DNA of 64,000 nucleotides. Origin: Isochrysis galbana. Its lineage: Eukaryota > Haptophyta > Isochrysidales > Isochrysidaceae. Shown piece by piece: positions 53,236 to 63,000 of the stretch (positions are counted from its first letter, which is position 1; every line of letters begins with the position of its first letter). The DNA lies in NCBI GenBank assembly GCA_018136815.1, contig CM030932.1:468014-532013 (forward strand), in the 5' to 3' direction. Made by a program: the position numbers and the translations under genes. The notes beneath the pieces are model-generated. The model did not search any database and was not told the DNA's origin. It saw only the letters and a list, made by a program, of their open reading frames with translations.

Positions 53236-54375
53236 AATTTTAAACAAATTTTTATGGGTCGCGGCGCGGCAAAGGAACGGGACTAGCGCTCACTCAAGAC
53301 AGGACACCCTGCCGCGGCAAGCGCAAGCACCCTTCCCCCCTTATGCCACCCAGCTCTTCACTAGCTTTCTACCTGCGCTAGCCAGAGCGCCCCTCCCTCC
53401 ACACTCAGACAACCCCCTACGCAAGGATCCGGTTCTGGTCTCGCAGGCAAGGGGGCCTAATGGGAGGGAGAGGAGCAACTCCTCAGAGAGGAGCTGTGGG
53501 GAAGGAGATGTCTGAGTGGGGGCGCTATACCCTTGCGCTAGGCATGGGCAGCGACGCCGCCTCAAGACATGTCCTCCCTCTTGTCTTGAGTCGAAATTAT
53601 TGGTGCTTGAAACAGAGGACGAGGGGGTTTGTGCTTCTTGGGTTGGTTGTAGTTGGAAGAGGGAGTGGGAGAGGGATTCAAGTATTGGAAGAGGGCCCAA
53701 AGGGCATTGAGTTGTAGGTAGTTGTGGCCCACAAGAGTGGGGTGAAAACGATAAGTGTATCAACATAGGTCTTGAGTTGAAATTTTTGGTGCTTGAAACA
53801 GAGGGTGAGGGGGTTCGGGCTGTTTGGGTTGGTTGTGGTGTGAAGGGGGAGTGGGAGAGGGAGTCTAGTGTTGAAAGAGGGCCCAAGACAGGGCACTGAG
53901 CTGTAGGTACTTGTGGCCCACAAGAGTGGGATGAAGAAAACAAGTGTGTCAACAAGTTGGGAAACAGAGGCATGGGGTGCTCTCCAGGGAAGATTGATGG
54001 TTGTGAAGTGCCCTCCCATGATGGGTGCACTGATGGTAGAGGTTTCCACCATGGGACCATGGGGAGGGCAGCAGAGCTGCCCTCCCACATGAGGTGCTCT
54101 TGGGGTGGGAGGGTTTCCCACTGTTGGAGGGGGTCTCAAAGACCCCCTGCATGCTACGCAGAGCCATGGTGACAACCTGTTCGGTGCCAATGCTCGCCAC
54201 CCCGCGCGCCTGCGCGGGTGTGGTTTGGATGGGTTGGATGGGCTCTGAGAGGGCTTTCGGACGAGCCGCCTCGGGCGGCATGGGGCGTCCCAGGTGGGGC
54301 GCGGTGGCGAGGGTCGCCTGGGGCTCGGGAGCGGTCGCGGCACGCTCCATAGTTCAAACTATAACAATAGCTTTG
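53236..54375 (-). mobile_element. MERA retroposon, full-length copy 2 (1140 bp, minus)
   Basis: Perfect 17-bp TSD GACACGCTCTAAGAATA at 53219-53235 and 54376-54392. The 5' end on the minus strand is AGCTATTGTTATAGTTTGAA before CTATGGAGCG. The 3' tail is CCATAAAAATTTGTTTAAAA. It is nearly collinear with copy 1 over its full length, including the two ~200-bp internal repeats. It inserted next to a CGCTCTAAGAATAGAGYG hairpin motif. Confidence 0.9.
53341..54350 (-). CDS. MERA retroposon ORF, copy 2
   Basis: Starts MERAATAPEPQATLATAPHL at 54350. The initial frame stops after about 133 codons (CLCFPTC), and the downstream part continues in the frame 53341-54090 (from WEGSSAALP to SAGRKLVKSWVA). Relative to copy 1, a small insertion (ATGGGACC) shifts the frame in the middle. 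Both parts are otherwise intact, with the same two ~68-residue repeats. No known domain. Confidence 0.4.
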
Positions 54376-54408
54376 GACACGCTCTAAGAATAGAGTGTGT
54401 CGGAGACG

Positions 54409-54765
54409 CTCCCCCTGCATGTGAGGAGGCGCGCTCTAAGAATAGAGCGTGCCGCATGGGGTGTTCCCCCTACCCGCAACAGGTGGAAACCTGTTCGGTG
54501 CCAGTGTTCGCCACCCCGCGCTCGCGCGTGTGTGGTTTGTTGTTTGGATGAAATGAATGGTGAATGGGCTTTTAGAGGGCTTTCTGACAAGAAAAAAGAT
54601 CTGAAGATTGGAGGGCTGCACACCTGACACCTACTAGGAGGGCTTTCTGACGAGCCGCCTCGGCGGGCGGCGTGGGGCGTCCCAGGTGGGGCGCAGTGGC
54701 GAGGGTCGCCTGAGGCTCGGGAGCGGTCGCGGCACGCTCCATAGTTCAAACTTTAACAATAGTTG
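54409..54765 (-). mobile_element. 3'-truncated MERA copy carrying a 49-bp insertion
   Basis: The 5' end (TATTGTTAAAGTTTGAAC before CTATGGAGCG, 54741-54765) and first ~250 bp match the full copies. The 3' side passes instead into GTTGCGGGTAGGGGGAACAC and the CGCTCTATTCTTAGAGCG hairpin, shared with 24488-24530. Loss of the 3' half is unusual for simple retroposition and points to recombination or template switching. Confidence 0.6.
54589..54637. mobile_element. 49-bp insertion with 14-bp TSD, intron-like on the minus strand
   Basis: Flanked by GAGGGCTTTCTGAC at 54575-54588 and 54638-54651; the full MERA copies have this sequence once. On the minus strand the insert starts with GTAGGTGTCAGG and ends in a TTTTTTCTT tract directly before GTCAG, which would serve as donor and acceptor of a 51-nt intron (54634-54584). 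It is about 80% similar to 523-565. Confidence 0.6.
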
Positions 54766-55580
54766 CGAATTATAAAAGTAGGTTGTACCAAGAGAAGAGT
54801 AGAAATGAGAAGTATCTGTGATGGTGATAGCACTATCTACGTAGGCAACTCTACCGTTTTGAAAGTTTCGTCAAGATCCTCCTACCTATTGTTGTTGTCT
54901 CCTACCTAGTCTGATTGTTGTTGTGACAGGATTGAGCGAGCACCTCCTCCGAGGTCGTTGTCACCTGGAGCGCCTCTTTTGCGCTTGTTTGCCGCACACT
55001 GCATCATATATTCAAGGTCGTGTTGAAGCCAAGCCTTTGCTGCTTGAAAGATACTGTTGGTGTCGGCCGGATCGATGGAAGGCTTAGTTAGGCACCGAGG
55101 CTTTCATGCGTGTTGCTCGCGGCCTCGCCGAAGTACGGTCTCGCTTTGGGTCACGTTTGGCAAAAGGGCATCGAACACCTGTCAGTTTAAGCTTCGGACC
55201 ACGAACCGCCGCAATACCATAGTGGGCGGACAACGAGGTGGCAGCCCGCCACACCTACTACGGGTATGGCGATGTGTCAACTCACGCTTATGTAGCGACA
55301 TAGAAGAGAAAAAGAGAAGAAGGGAGCAAAAACAGTAGCGGCGTGTCCACCGCAAATGTGTGCGTGCGTCAGTTGGTCAGCGAGCAACACGATGATTTGC
55401 TGCCGATGTTGCGCCAAAAAGGGCAATGGAGTAGAAATGGCAAGAGAGTATGTAGTAGCCGTGGCAGCGGGAAAGGGCAGGTAGGCGCGTAACGTTTGGA
55501 CACCACGGCGAATGCTTGCGAGGACGCCGCTTGATGAACTAGCGACGGAGGCGCTCAACGGCAGCGCGTACGCGTGGCGG
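54766..55580. other. Intergenic region
   Basis: No gene recognised. It lies between the retroposon cluster and the 3' end of the polycystin-like gene. Confidence 0.5.
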
Positions 55581-57365
55581 CTACATCCGCGGCGTTACTG
55601 CGGCGACGGTGAGCGCGGGCGGTCCCGGGCGCGGTGGGCGCGTGACTCGCCGGATAACCGGGCGTGCGGCGCGCGCGTGCTCGCGCGCGGCGGCAGCGGC
55701 GCCATAAGGATCAGGCGGCAGCACGCGCACGCAGCCGGGTAGACGGCCAAGGCAGTAACGGTTTCCCACGTACACTGCGAGCATGAATAGCGGCTCAGCA
55801 AGGAGCCACTGCACCACCGACGAGATGAGCCATGTGATGATGAGCACATGTGCTGGCCCTTCCGCCGACCAGTTGACGCGGGCTGCGGTAACGACGGCAG
55901 CTACAAGCGCAACTAGCAGGACGCACACGTTGAAGAACCACGCGCTTGCCCAGCTGAAGATGGAGCCGGCGTTCACCCAGCGCGCCAAACGGAAGCAACC
56001 TGCGCAGACTACGCCAGTGGCGGTGCCCACAATGGCGCCGACAACGGTATGCAACATGTTGGGCAACGCAAGGTATACGTCATCAAGAACAAACGATAAC
56101 TGTGCGCCCAGCGTCAGGCTCATGGTGGCGGAGAGTAGCTGCGCCGCAACGGCCGTCCAAAACACGTGGCAGCGCATTGGCGACGAGATGCCCCTGCGTG
56201 TCGGTGCAGCGCACAAAAGGGCAAACACGAGGCCTGTGAGCGTGTGATGCCGCAGCGCGAGCGCGACGACTCGCGGCAAGCCAGGCGGACGTGGCATTGC
56301 GACAGTGGTGGTGGGTGCCTCCGCGCTGGCCGTCTGACCGAGCGTCGCCCAGCTGCTGGCGATGCCGGCAGTCGCAGTTGCGCGCGCCTGCGCAGCGGAC
56401 GGCCGAGGCAACACGCGAACCGCTGACGAGAGGGGCAGCGGGCGGTTTGACGCGTCTGCTGCCGCGGAGACGGCAACTGCCGCTCGGCGCAGCGGGCTTT
56501 CCTTGGGCCGAACCGGCTGCTTGGCCGGCAGCGGCGATGAGGAGTCACTTACACGGGCGCGGCTACTCGGCGGCCGGCTCCTCGCGGGCGAGTTGCCCGG
56601 CTCATTCGGCCAAGCTAGGGTGCCAACGTTCGTGGAAGTAGATGACGGAGGGGGTAGCGCCAAGGACAAGCCCGGCAGCAACGAGGAAGAATCACTAACA
56701 CGGGCGCGGCTGCTTAGCGGCCGGCTCTCCGTGGGCGAGTGCGGTGGTGATGGCGGCGGCGAGGAAGCAGAGGCGGTGTCCTCAACGGACAGCCCGTTGG
56801 TGGCCGGTCCGTCGGTTGCGGAGCTCGTGCGCGCCGCTCGCACGCGGCGCGGCGCGCGCAGCCGCTCCTGCGGGAGTAACTCAGGCATGGCGAGCGAGGA
56901 CGCGTCGGAAGATGCCGTCGGCTCGCAGATAGCATTGAGGCTCGCCATCTTGACGCGGAGCCGCTTGAGCGCCTCCTCACTCGAGGCCGAGTCCAACGAG
57001 CGCTCGCTCAGCCGCTTCTCCAGCGTTGGCAGTCGCTTGGGTGCTGGTGTCGGCTCAAGAAGCGCCGTTGACTCGACCCGGCGCAGTGGCGGCGCGTCGC
57101 TCGAACCGCGTTCGATGATAGGCGTTGCCCACGCGTCCGCCGCGTCCGTTGAAACGTTGGCAGGCGGTAATTCGCACGATGGCAGCCGGCCGGCCCTCGC
57201 GCGCGGGCGGAGAGGCGGTAGCGGGATGCGCTCTTGCACAGTTAGCGTCTCCTCGAGGTTGTCCCGCTCGGCCGACGAGCGCTGCGTCGCATTCAACTCC
57301 GGCAGGGCGCCACGGCATGCGCGCGAGCGTGCACCACCGCCAAAGGGCCGGCGCAGCCCGATGCG
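55581..57365 (-). CDS. C-terminal part of a polycystin-like multipass membrane protein
   Basis: The frame is open from the assembly gap to a stop at 55581 (about 594 codons); the N-terminal part is missing. Two thirds is a long Ser/Pro/Arg-rich cytoplasmic-type stretch with a duplicated block (PLSSRARVSDSSSLLP and PPSSRARVSDSSSPLP) and a charged segment EEALKRLRVKMASL. The last ~230 residues hold four or five TM segments, including LTGLVFALLCAAP, MLHTVVGAIVGTATGVV and VLLVALVAAVVTA, then ITWLISSVVQWLLAEPLFML, which resembles the last TM of the polycystin-1 REJ/PLAT group (S..Q..L..EPL). Identification is tentative. The tail is basic (RPVIRRVTRPPRPG). Confidence 0.5.
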   Translation of the reverse strand, partial: RIGLRRPFGGGARSRACRGALPELNATQRSSAERDNLEETLTVQERIPLPPLRPRARAGRLPSCELPPANVSTDAADAWATPIIERGSSDAPPLRRVESTALLEPTPAPKRLPTLEKRLSERSLDSASSEEALKRLRVKMASLNAICEPTASSDASSLAMPELLPQERLRAPRRVRAARTSSATDGPATNGLSVEDTASASSPPPSPPHSPTESRPLSSRARVSDSSSLLPGLSLALPPPSSTSTNVGTLAWPNEPGNSPARSRPPSSRARVSDSSSPLPAKQPVRPKESPLRRAAVAVSAAADASNRPLPLSSAVRVLPRPSAAQARATATAGIASSWATLGQTASAEAPTTTVAMPRPPGLPRVVALALRHHTLTGLVFALLCAAPTRRGISSPMRCHVFWTAVAAQLLSATMSLTLGAQLSFVLDDVYLALPNMLHTVVGAIVGTATGVVCAGCFRLARWVNAGSIFSWASAWFFNVCVLLVALVAAVVTAARVNWSAEGPAHVLIITWLISSVVQWLLAEPLFMLAVYVGNRYCLGRLPGCVRVLPPDPYGAAAAAREHARAARPVIRRVTRPPRPGPPALTVAAVTPRM

Positions 57366-57465
57366 NNNNNNNNNNNNNNNNNNNNNNNNNNNNNNNNNNN
57401 NNNNNNNNNNNNNNNNNNNNNNNNNNNNNNNNNNNNNNNNNNNNNNNNNNNNNNNNNNNNNNNNN
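57366..57465. other. Assembly gap (100 N)
   Basis: Exactly 100 N. It cuts the 5' part of the polycystin-like gene and lies next to a CA microsatellite that probably caused the break. Confidence 0.99.
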
Positions 57466-57496
57466 CACTTGCCGGCACACCTTGAGGGGTGCTGAT

Positions 57497-57675
<179 letters not shown>

Positions 57676-57699
57676 GATACTACTTAAAAAATCATAAAA

Positions 57700-58099
57700 C
57701 TACGTTGCGATCAAAACAGCAAGGGAAATCTCCCTGCTGCGGGCCACTTGTGACCTGTGAGAACGGGAGGCCGCGCCTATGGAAACAATCATTATCGTTA
57801 TCGTTATCGTAAATGGCTGAGATTACTTACCGCATCGTCGTCGGGCTGACCCGCGAGAGCGCTTCCTCCCCCCCTTGCCCCCTTGGTCGCGTTTGTTTCC
57901 TGTTCGCTTGACTGCGGGCAGTTTGCCGGGCGGCACGGGCGGCGGGTGACCATGGCTTTCCTACGCGTCCGCATGGTGCATGGCGCTGCGGCGGCCGGAG
58001 CGGTGCGCGGTGCTTGCCTGCGAGGCCTGAGGGCAAAAGTGTAGGCCGGTCTAACCTAGGGGTGAAAAAAAGTCGATTTCGAGATTAAGCCCAATGAAC
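57700..58099. other. Intergenic region
   Basis: TTATCGTTATCGTTATCG lies at 57793-57810; otherwise nothing recognised. Confidence 0.5.
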
Positions 58100-58240
58100 A
58101 AAGTGACTAGCAAATAAGCTTCAGGAGGGTGGGAAACAAGCATATACAACCTCTTTTTCTTCCATGCGTCGTGGCGGCGGGGGGCTGGGGAGTGGGAGCG
58201 GTCGGCGCGCGCTCCATCGCTAAAACTATAACAATAGTTT
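58100..58240 (-). mobile_element. MERA head fragment (minus)
   Basis: AAACTATTGTTATAGTTTTAG then CGATGGAGCGCGCGCCGACC on the minus strand (58243-58196), opening MERAPTAPTPQPPAATT, closest to the copy at 19598 (MERAPTVPTSQPPAVTT). The body is lost after about 25 codons. Confidence 0.6.
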
Positions 58241-58506
58241 TCTCTGCTGATTGTGGATACTAATAGTAGCGTAAGGGAAATTCTCTGCAGGTTAGTACCG
58301 CTCTACTTCCACAAAAAACTCTTGAAGATGCCGGCCATCATGAGACTATCACTCACTGAGACCAAACGACATAAACGCCGCAGGTCGCAGGCAGCACTTG
58401 CCCATCCACCTGGGACTCTTTACCTCTACACTGTATCGAGGCGGTCGTTTGCCTCCATTTTGTAACCCCCCCTATGGGTATTTTCCCTCTCCGCCCCCTC
58501 CCTCCA

Positions 58507-58565
58507 CTATCGTTAAAGCGATAGGGTCGTGGAGCGCGCGCCAATCCCCTTCTCTTCTGCCGCTC
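58507..58565 (+). mobile_element. MERA head fragment (plus)
   Basis: The palindrome CTATCGTTAAAGCGATAG (58508-58525) is followed by GGGTCGTGGAGCGCGCGCC, with GTG in place of the ATG. Only the 5' module is recognisable. Confidence 0.5.
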
Positions 58566-59117
58566 CCCACCAAGCGTAGCAATGATGGCCAGCTAGGACA
58601 CTAGGTCCTTGCGCTAGCGTGCGCGGTAGCACCGTCGCTGCCGGAAGCGAGGTTGACCGCTCCACTGCGAGCACGTTGGCTGGCTATTTGGCCGTGCTAG
58701 CACCAACGTATGCGCCACGCGTAGGAAAATTATCAGCCCGCGCACGAAGCGAGAGTTGCGGCGTGCACGTGTTGTTACATGATACGTGTCCACACTTTGG
58801 GAAAGGCTGAGGACGCGAGTGCGCACTCCAGTCAAAGAACTCCGCTACGGTATGCCACAGCATGCTTTCGTTCGTACGATCGCACGCCGGCCGGGCGCTC
58901 AGCACCGGCCACCGCGATGAGCTGTCGTGTGGCCACAAGCTTTTGAGGAAGTCCTTGCACACGTACCACGATCACGCAAGGCCGTCCCTTGCGTGGGTTC
59001 TTACGCCATGCGGCCAGAGCGCCGTGCAGATCGGCGGCATTTACGTGGCAAAGTAGGTCCATCACGACTCGCCCCTCCACGTGTCCCTCTGCCGCCCCTT
59101 CTCTCGCGCCTGCCCGC
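58566..59117. other. Intergenic region
   Basis: No gene recognised. Short frames on both strands have no family features. Confidence 0.45.
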
Positions 59118-59738
59118 TCAGACGCTGCTGATGTACGCATCTAGGTCGAAGCGCTTTTGGAAGTGGTTGAACGCCCACACCTTGTCATAGTCGTCGGTCC
59201 CGTAGAAGCGGCGGACGAGCGAGAGCAGGTTTTCAACCTCGTCCTTGGTGAGACGATCGGCATCTGCCTCCGCGCGCACCAGCGCCAGCCCCTTATCGTC
59301 GAGGAGCTCATCGAAGAGGAGGACAGACAGCCACGGCGGCGCCAGCTCAGGCGAGCGGCGGTAGTCCTCGAGCGCCGTGAAGGCAAACATGGAGTGTGCG
59401 GACGAGAACTGGGAGAATAGTAGCATGTGCCCCCCCCCTCGTTTCAGCGGCCATATGAACGATCCCGACTCGCCCCCGCGAGCCCTGAGAAGCGAGAACT
59501 CTCTCTCTTCGAGCGCAGAAGCCGCTAACTCTCTCTTGTCAGCGTGGTGAGAGGCCCAGATCTGGAGGATCTGGTCAGGAGGGAGGCGGCGGAGGTGATC
59601 GAGGCGTACTACGTCATCCAACGCCCGAGGTACGCCCGGAATCACCCCGGAAGCCAGCCGGCAAAGCCGGGGAGAGAGCGGGAAGCCGCGAGAGATCAGC
59701 CGGCGCGCCACCGCCGCCATCGCGCGCCGCCCGGCCAC
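59118..59738 (-). CDS. ATP11: Mitochondrial F1-ATPase assembly factor ATP11/ATPAF1
   Basis: A single exon of 206 residues. ATP11 is a matrix chaperone that binds the F1 beta subunit during ATP synthase assembly. The first ~30 residues (MAGRRAMAAVARRLISRGF..) form an Arg/Ala-rich mitochondrial presequence. The family core is clear: LDDVVRLDHLRRLPPDQILQ-IW; a YH-like HHADKRELAA; FIWPLKRGGGHMLLFSQFS; FTALEDYRR; and a C-terminal helical part with VENLLSLVRRFYGTDDYDKV, VWAFNHFQKRFD. The second Met (residue 7) could be the true start. It is shorter than the animal protein, mainly in the N-terminus, and lacks visible introns, unlike its neighbours. Confidence 0.9.
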   Translation of the reverse strand: MAGRRAMAAVARRLISRGFPLSPRLCRLASGVIPGVPRALDDVVRLDHLRRLPPDQILQIWASHHADKRELAASALEEREFSLLRARGGESGSFIWPLKRGGGHMLLFSQFSSAHSMFAFTALEDYRRSPELAPPWLSVLLFDELLDDKGLALVRAEADADRLTKDEVENLLSLVRRFYGTDDYDKVWAFNHFQKRFDLDAYISSV

Positions 59739-60246
59739 CCTCTTAAGATTAAAATTAAAAAATAAAAATTGGGGACGCGGGAGGGACCCCTTACTCTTAC
59801 TCTTACTTAACTAAGAAATTAGTTTTCAGTATTCGCGCCGCAGCAAAGGCTAGCGACAACTGCACATTACATACGCTACACACTACACACTACGTCGTAA
59901 GGTGTGTCCGAGCTCATTCACAGCAACGATTCGCAGTTATACAGTTATGATAGCGCGTGTACGCACAGCTCATGAGCTCATGCCTTGCGCTTGCGCTACC
60001 TTATATTTTTATTTATTCTATATTCTATATGTACACGTTCACAGCGAGATTCACGCCACTGCTGAGTTACCTTGGGACCTTACGTGGTCTTCCCTCTAAG
60101 TCTAAAGAGTCTTCCCCCCTTCCCCCCTTCGTTTTCCCGCTGTCAGCTCTTTACTGCTTGCCCCGCGGCGCCTTCCTTTTATACTGATCTGCAGGTGTGA
60201 AGAAGAAGAAAACTGAACAGAGGCGCCCAGAGGCCCATCGCTGTGA
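59739..60246. promoter_or_regulatory. Divergent intergenic region between ATP11 and the SUMF2-like gene
   Basis: 508 bp separate two divergently transcribed genes, so both promoters should lie here. An AT-rich part (60000-60030) contains TATATTTTTATTTATTCTAT. No specific element can be assigned. Confidence 0.35.
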
Positions 60247-61937
60247 ATGAACAGCAGAGGAGCGATGGCGTCGGCGGCTTCGCGGCGCGCCGCTTCTCCG
60301 TCCCTGTGGGCCTTGGGGCCCTGGGCTCGATCGCGTGTGGCCCGACTCGGCCTGACGCTCTGCTGGCTGCTCTGCGCGGCCGGCGCGGTACCCGAGGGCA
60401 TGGTACGGCTGGGAGGAGGCCGCTTCGTGATGGGAGCAGATGAGAGAGAAGAGGGAGAGAGGAGAAGTAGAGACGACCTGGAACCTCAGGTGAGCGATTA
60501 GGAGGGAAAGCGGGCGATGGGGAGGGGGGAAATGGGGCGCAGGCACGACCTGGAGCCTCAGGTGAGCGATGGGGAGGCAAGAGGGCGTGGGGGAGAGGGG
60601 GCGGTAGGGAGCCGGGACACCTCCTGAACGGTCATGGGCGATGGGTACGCGGGGAGAGGAGGGAAGGGACGAGGGATACGTGGGAGCTACAGCTCAACAA
60701 TAGAGTAATTTGGTTCAAGTCATCCTGTCAGCCACTGCTACTGACTGCCGCCCCGCTCGCACCGCCCTCTCTCCGTGCAAAGGAGGTGTCCGTGCAGGAG
60801 TTCTACCTCGATGTGACGGCTGTTACCAACGAACAGATGCGGCGCTTTCGCAAAGTGCGCGCGCGCGACCGAGCGTCGGCCGGTGGGCGCGTCCACCTCC
60901 CAATGCTAAGGTGCTCCCTGCTGCCGCCGCAGGAGTCGGCCTACCGGACCGACGCAGAGCGGTACGGCTGGTCGTTTGTGCTCGAGATACACGCGACAGA
61001 GGCGGCACGGCGCGCCAGCAACCAGACGGTGAAGGAGGCACCGCACTGGCTTGTCGTGCCCGGCGCGTGGTGGCGCTACCCGCAGGGCCCCGGCTCGAGT
61101 ATCCGGGAGCGGCTGCACTACCCTGCCGTCCACATCTCGTACAACGATGCCAAGGCCTACTGCCGGTGGGCCGGCAAACGGTTGCCCACCGAGACGGAGT
61201 GGGAGGCGGCGGCACGCCGGCCGCACACGGGGCTGGGCGCGCCGACGAAGCCTTACCCGTGGGGCGATGAGCGGCCGCGCAACGGCAGCATCTGGCGGCT
61301 CAACTTGTGGCAGGGCGACTTCCCACACTCGGACGCGGCGCTCGACGGCTACGCGGGCGTCGCGCCCGCCGACGCGTATGCTCCGAGCGAGGCGGGCCTG
61401 TACAACATGCTTGGCAACGTGTGGGAGTGGACGAGCACCTGGTTCTCCAAATCGTCGGGCCAGCGCGTGTTGCGCGGCGGCTCGTACCTTGACTCAGCCG
61501 ATGGCGCGTTCAACCATAAGGTGACATGTGCCACGCGGATGGGCAACACCGAGGATTCGTCCGCAGACAACATGGGCTTCCGGTGCGCCAAGTCGGTTGA
61601 GGGCGCACCACGACTCGAGCCGCAGACATACCGTTACAGCCAGGCCAAGCGGAAGCGGCCGCCACCCGGCGTGGGCGACCCGCTCAAGGACGGCGGGCAG
61701 GCTGCGCAGGAGATGGTGCAGGCCATCGCCGCCGAGCGCGGTGCCGAGGGGCTGCAGGCGTGGATGGACAAGATGGGGATGGGCCTCGACGTCATGAACG
61801 CGGCGGACGCGCAGCGCAAGCAGGAAGAGCGGCGCGCACGGCTGCAGCGGGAAGTAGAGCGCGCCGAGCGCGAGGAGCGCGAAGCGCACAGCTTCGATGA
61901 CCTGCGCGACGAAGATATCGACAAGTCCGAGTTGTGA
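60247..61937 (+). CDS. SUMF2-like formylglycine-generating-enzyme paralogue, ER type
   Basis: Exons 60247-60489, 60783-60854 and 60933-61937 (all phase 0, GT-AG) give 439 residues. Residues ~30-48 (LGLTLCWLLCAAGA) are a signal peptide. The FGE-sulfatase domain shows MVRLGGGRFVMGADE, FYLDVTAVTNEQMRRF, ERYGWSFVLE, PAVHISYNDAKAYCRWAGKR, LPTETEWEAAAR, YPWGDE, YNMLGNVWEWTSTWF, RVLRGGSYLDSADG and TRMGNTEDSSADNMGFRCA. Active FGE (SUMF1) has two catalytic cysteines just after GGSY; here the corresponding stretch is LDSADGAFNHK without them, as in SUMF2. So it is probably not a formylglycine oxidase. A charged coiled coil (QRKQEERRARLQREVERAER) follows, and the protein ends KSEL, a KDEL-like ER-retrieval signal. 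ATG 60265 is an alternative start. Confidence 0.88.
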
Positions 61938-62420
61938 GGGCAGACCGTGGCTGTCATCACGCGTAGCGCCCGAACGGGACCATCTGCGAGCACGGCGAAG
62001 AAGCGAACACTCCTGCTCTTGTGCATGCTTCTTGCAGCCGTCGACCGCTTGCTTGGTGTGCGACGCGCGTCCATGGGGTGGGGCGCGCAGTCAATGCTAC
62101 GACGCTGTTCGGCGCGGTGCCCGCGCGCCCGTGAAAGCGAGCAATTGAGCGCCTACGCTTTCGCGGGGGCTTGTCTCGAGGTATTGCTGAGGTCGTGGGA
62201 TGCGTGTAATTTGGTGGAGATAGTGAAGAAGCGCAGCGAGTGCGCAATTTCGGGGCTGCCGCCAAGCATATCCGGAGATGAAGACAGGCAACAGTAGGGT
62301 TGTGCAGCTACTGCTTGCGCCAGCCGTGCAGGATTGTACCGGTTGCTGAGGGGGGCCAATGTGCGTATGCTAGCATACGAGCTGTTGCGGGTAGGGGGGG
62401 GTTGACAAGCCACGCTAGGT
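61938..62420. other. Downstream region of the SUMF2-like gene
   Basis: No second gene recognised; probably includes the 3' UTR. Confidence 0.45.
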
Positions 62421-62990
62421 TCGCCAAGGGCGTCCTCTCTCCCTCTCCAGAGGGCTCCGCCCCCTTTAGGTGTCAAAGAGTCTCTCCCTCTTCAAAGAGT
62501 TCTCCCCTCCCCTTCCCGTATTCCTCGGAGGTTTCCCTGCGTTCGTTTGTCTTCTGTGCGTGTCATCCGGACCCTTTCCCTTTCTTTACCCATCCGCCTC
62601 GTTTTCTTCCCCCCCTTTCCCACTCCTTGGTGTTTCTTTTCCACCTTTCACCTTTCGCTCAGAGCTCTCGCCTGCGCGGCCTTGTCCATGTTTCTATGTT
62701 GCTGCTTTCTGGCGGCTATGCCACTCTCGTCTTCTCTCTATCCCTCGTGGAGTTCCGCCATTGTTTCCTAGTCGTTGCGGGAGTCCCAATGCTCCTCCTA
62801 TCCGTCAATTATAAGTGAAAGAGTGCCCGTGCTTGGTAGCACTTGGCACTTAGTGAGTAGCTGTTCGGTGGGGCCGTGCTGTTGTAGTTGTTGTACGCAC
62901 GAGTGCGCTGCCTGCTCTGTAAGTGCAGTGCACTAATATGCAATATGGTAATTATCTACTAGATATCTAGACGCTAGACGCTCGGCCAAT
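62421..62990 (+). mobile_element. LINE-like 5' leader fragment
   Basis: GGGCTCCGCCCCCTTTAGGT with CAAAGAGTCTCTCC resembles 51250-51295, followed by the same type of T/C-rich leader. No ORF start of the MS(L/A).P type follows. 62880-63000 is unassigned. Confidence 0.35.
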
Positions 62991-63000
62991 TGCTATCCAC

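Noticed and set aside
60247-61937. Calling the gene SUMF1 (active formylglycine-generating enzyme)
   Set aside because: The catalytic cysteine pair after GGSY is absent, and the local sequence resembles SUMF2.
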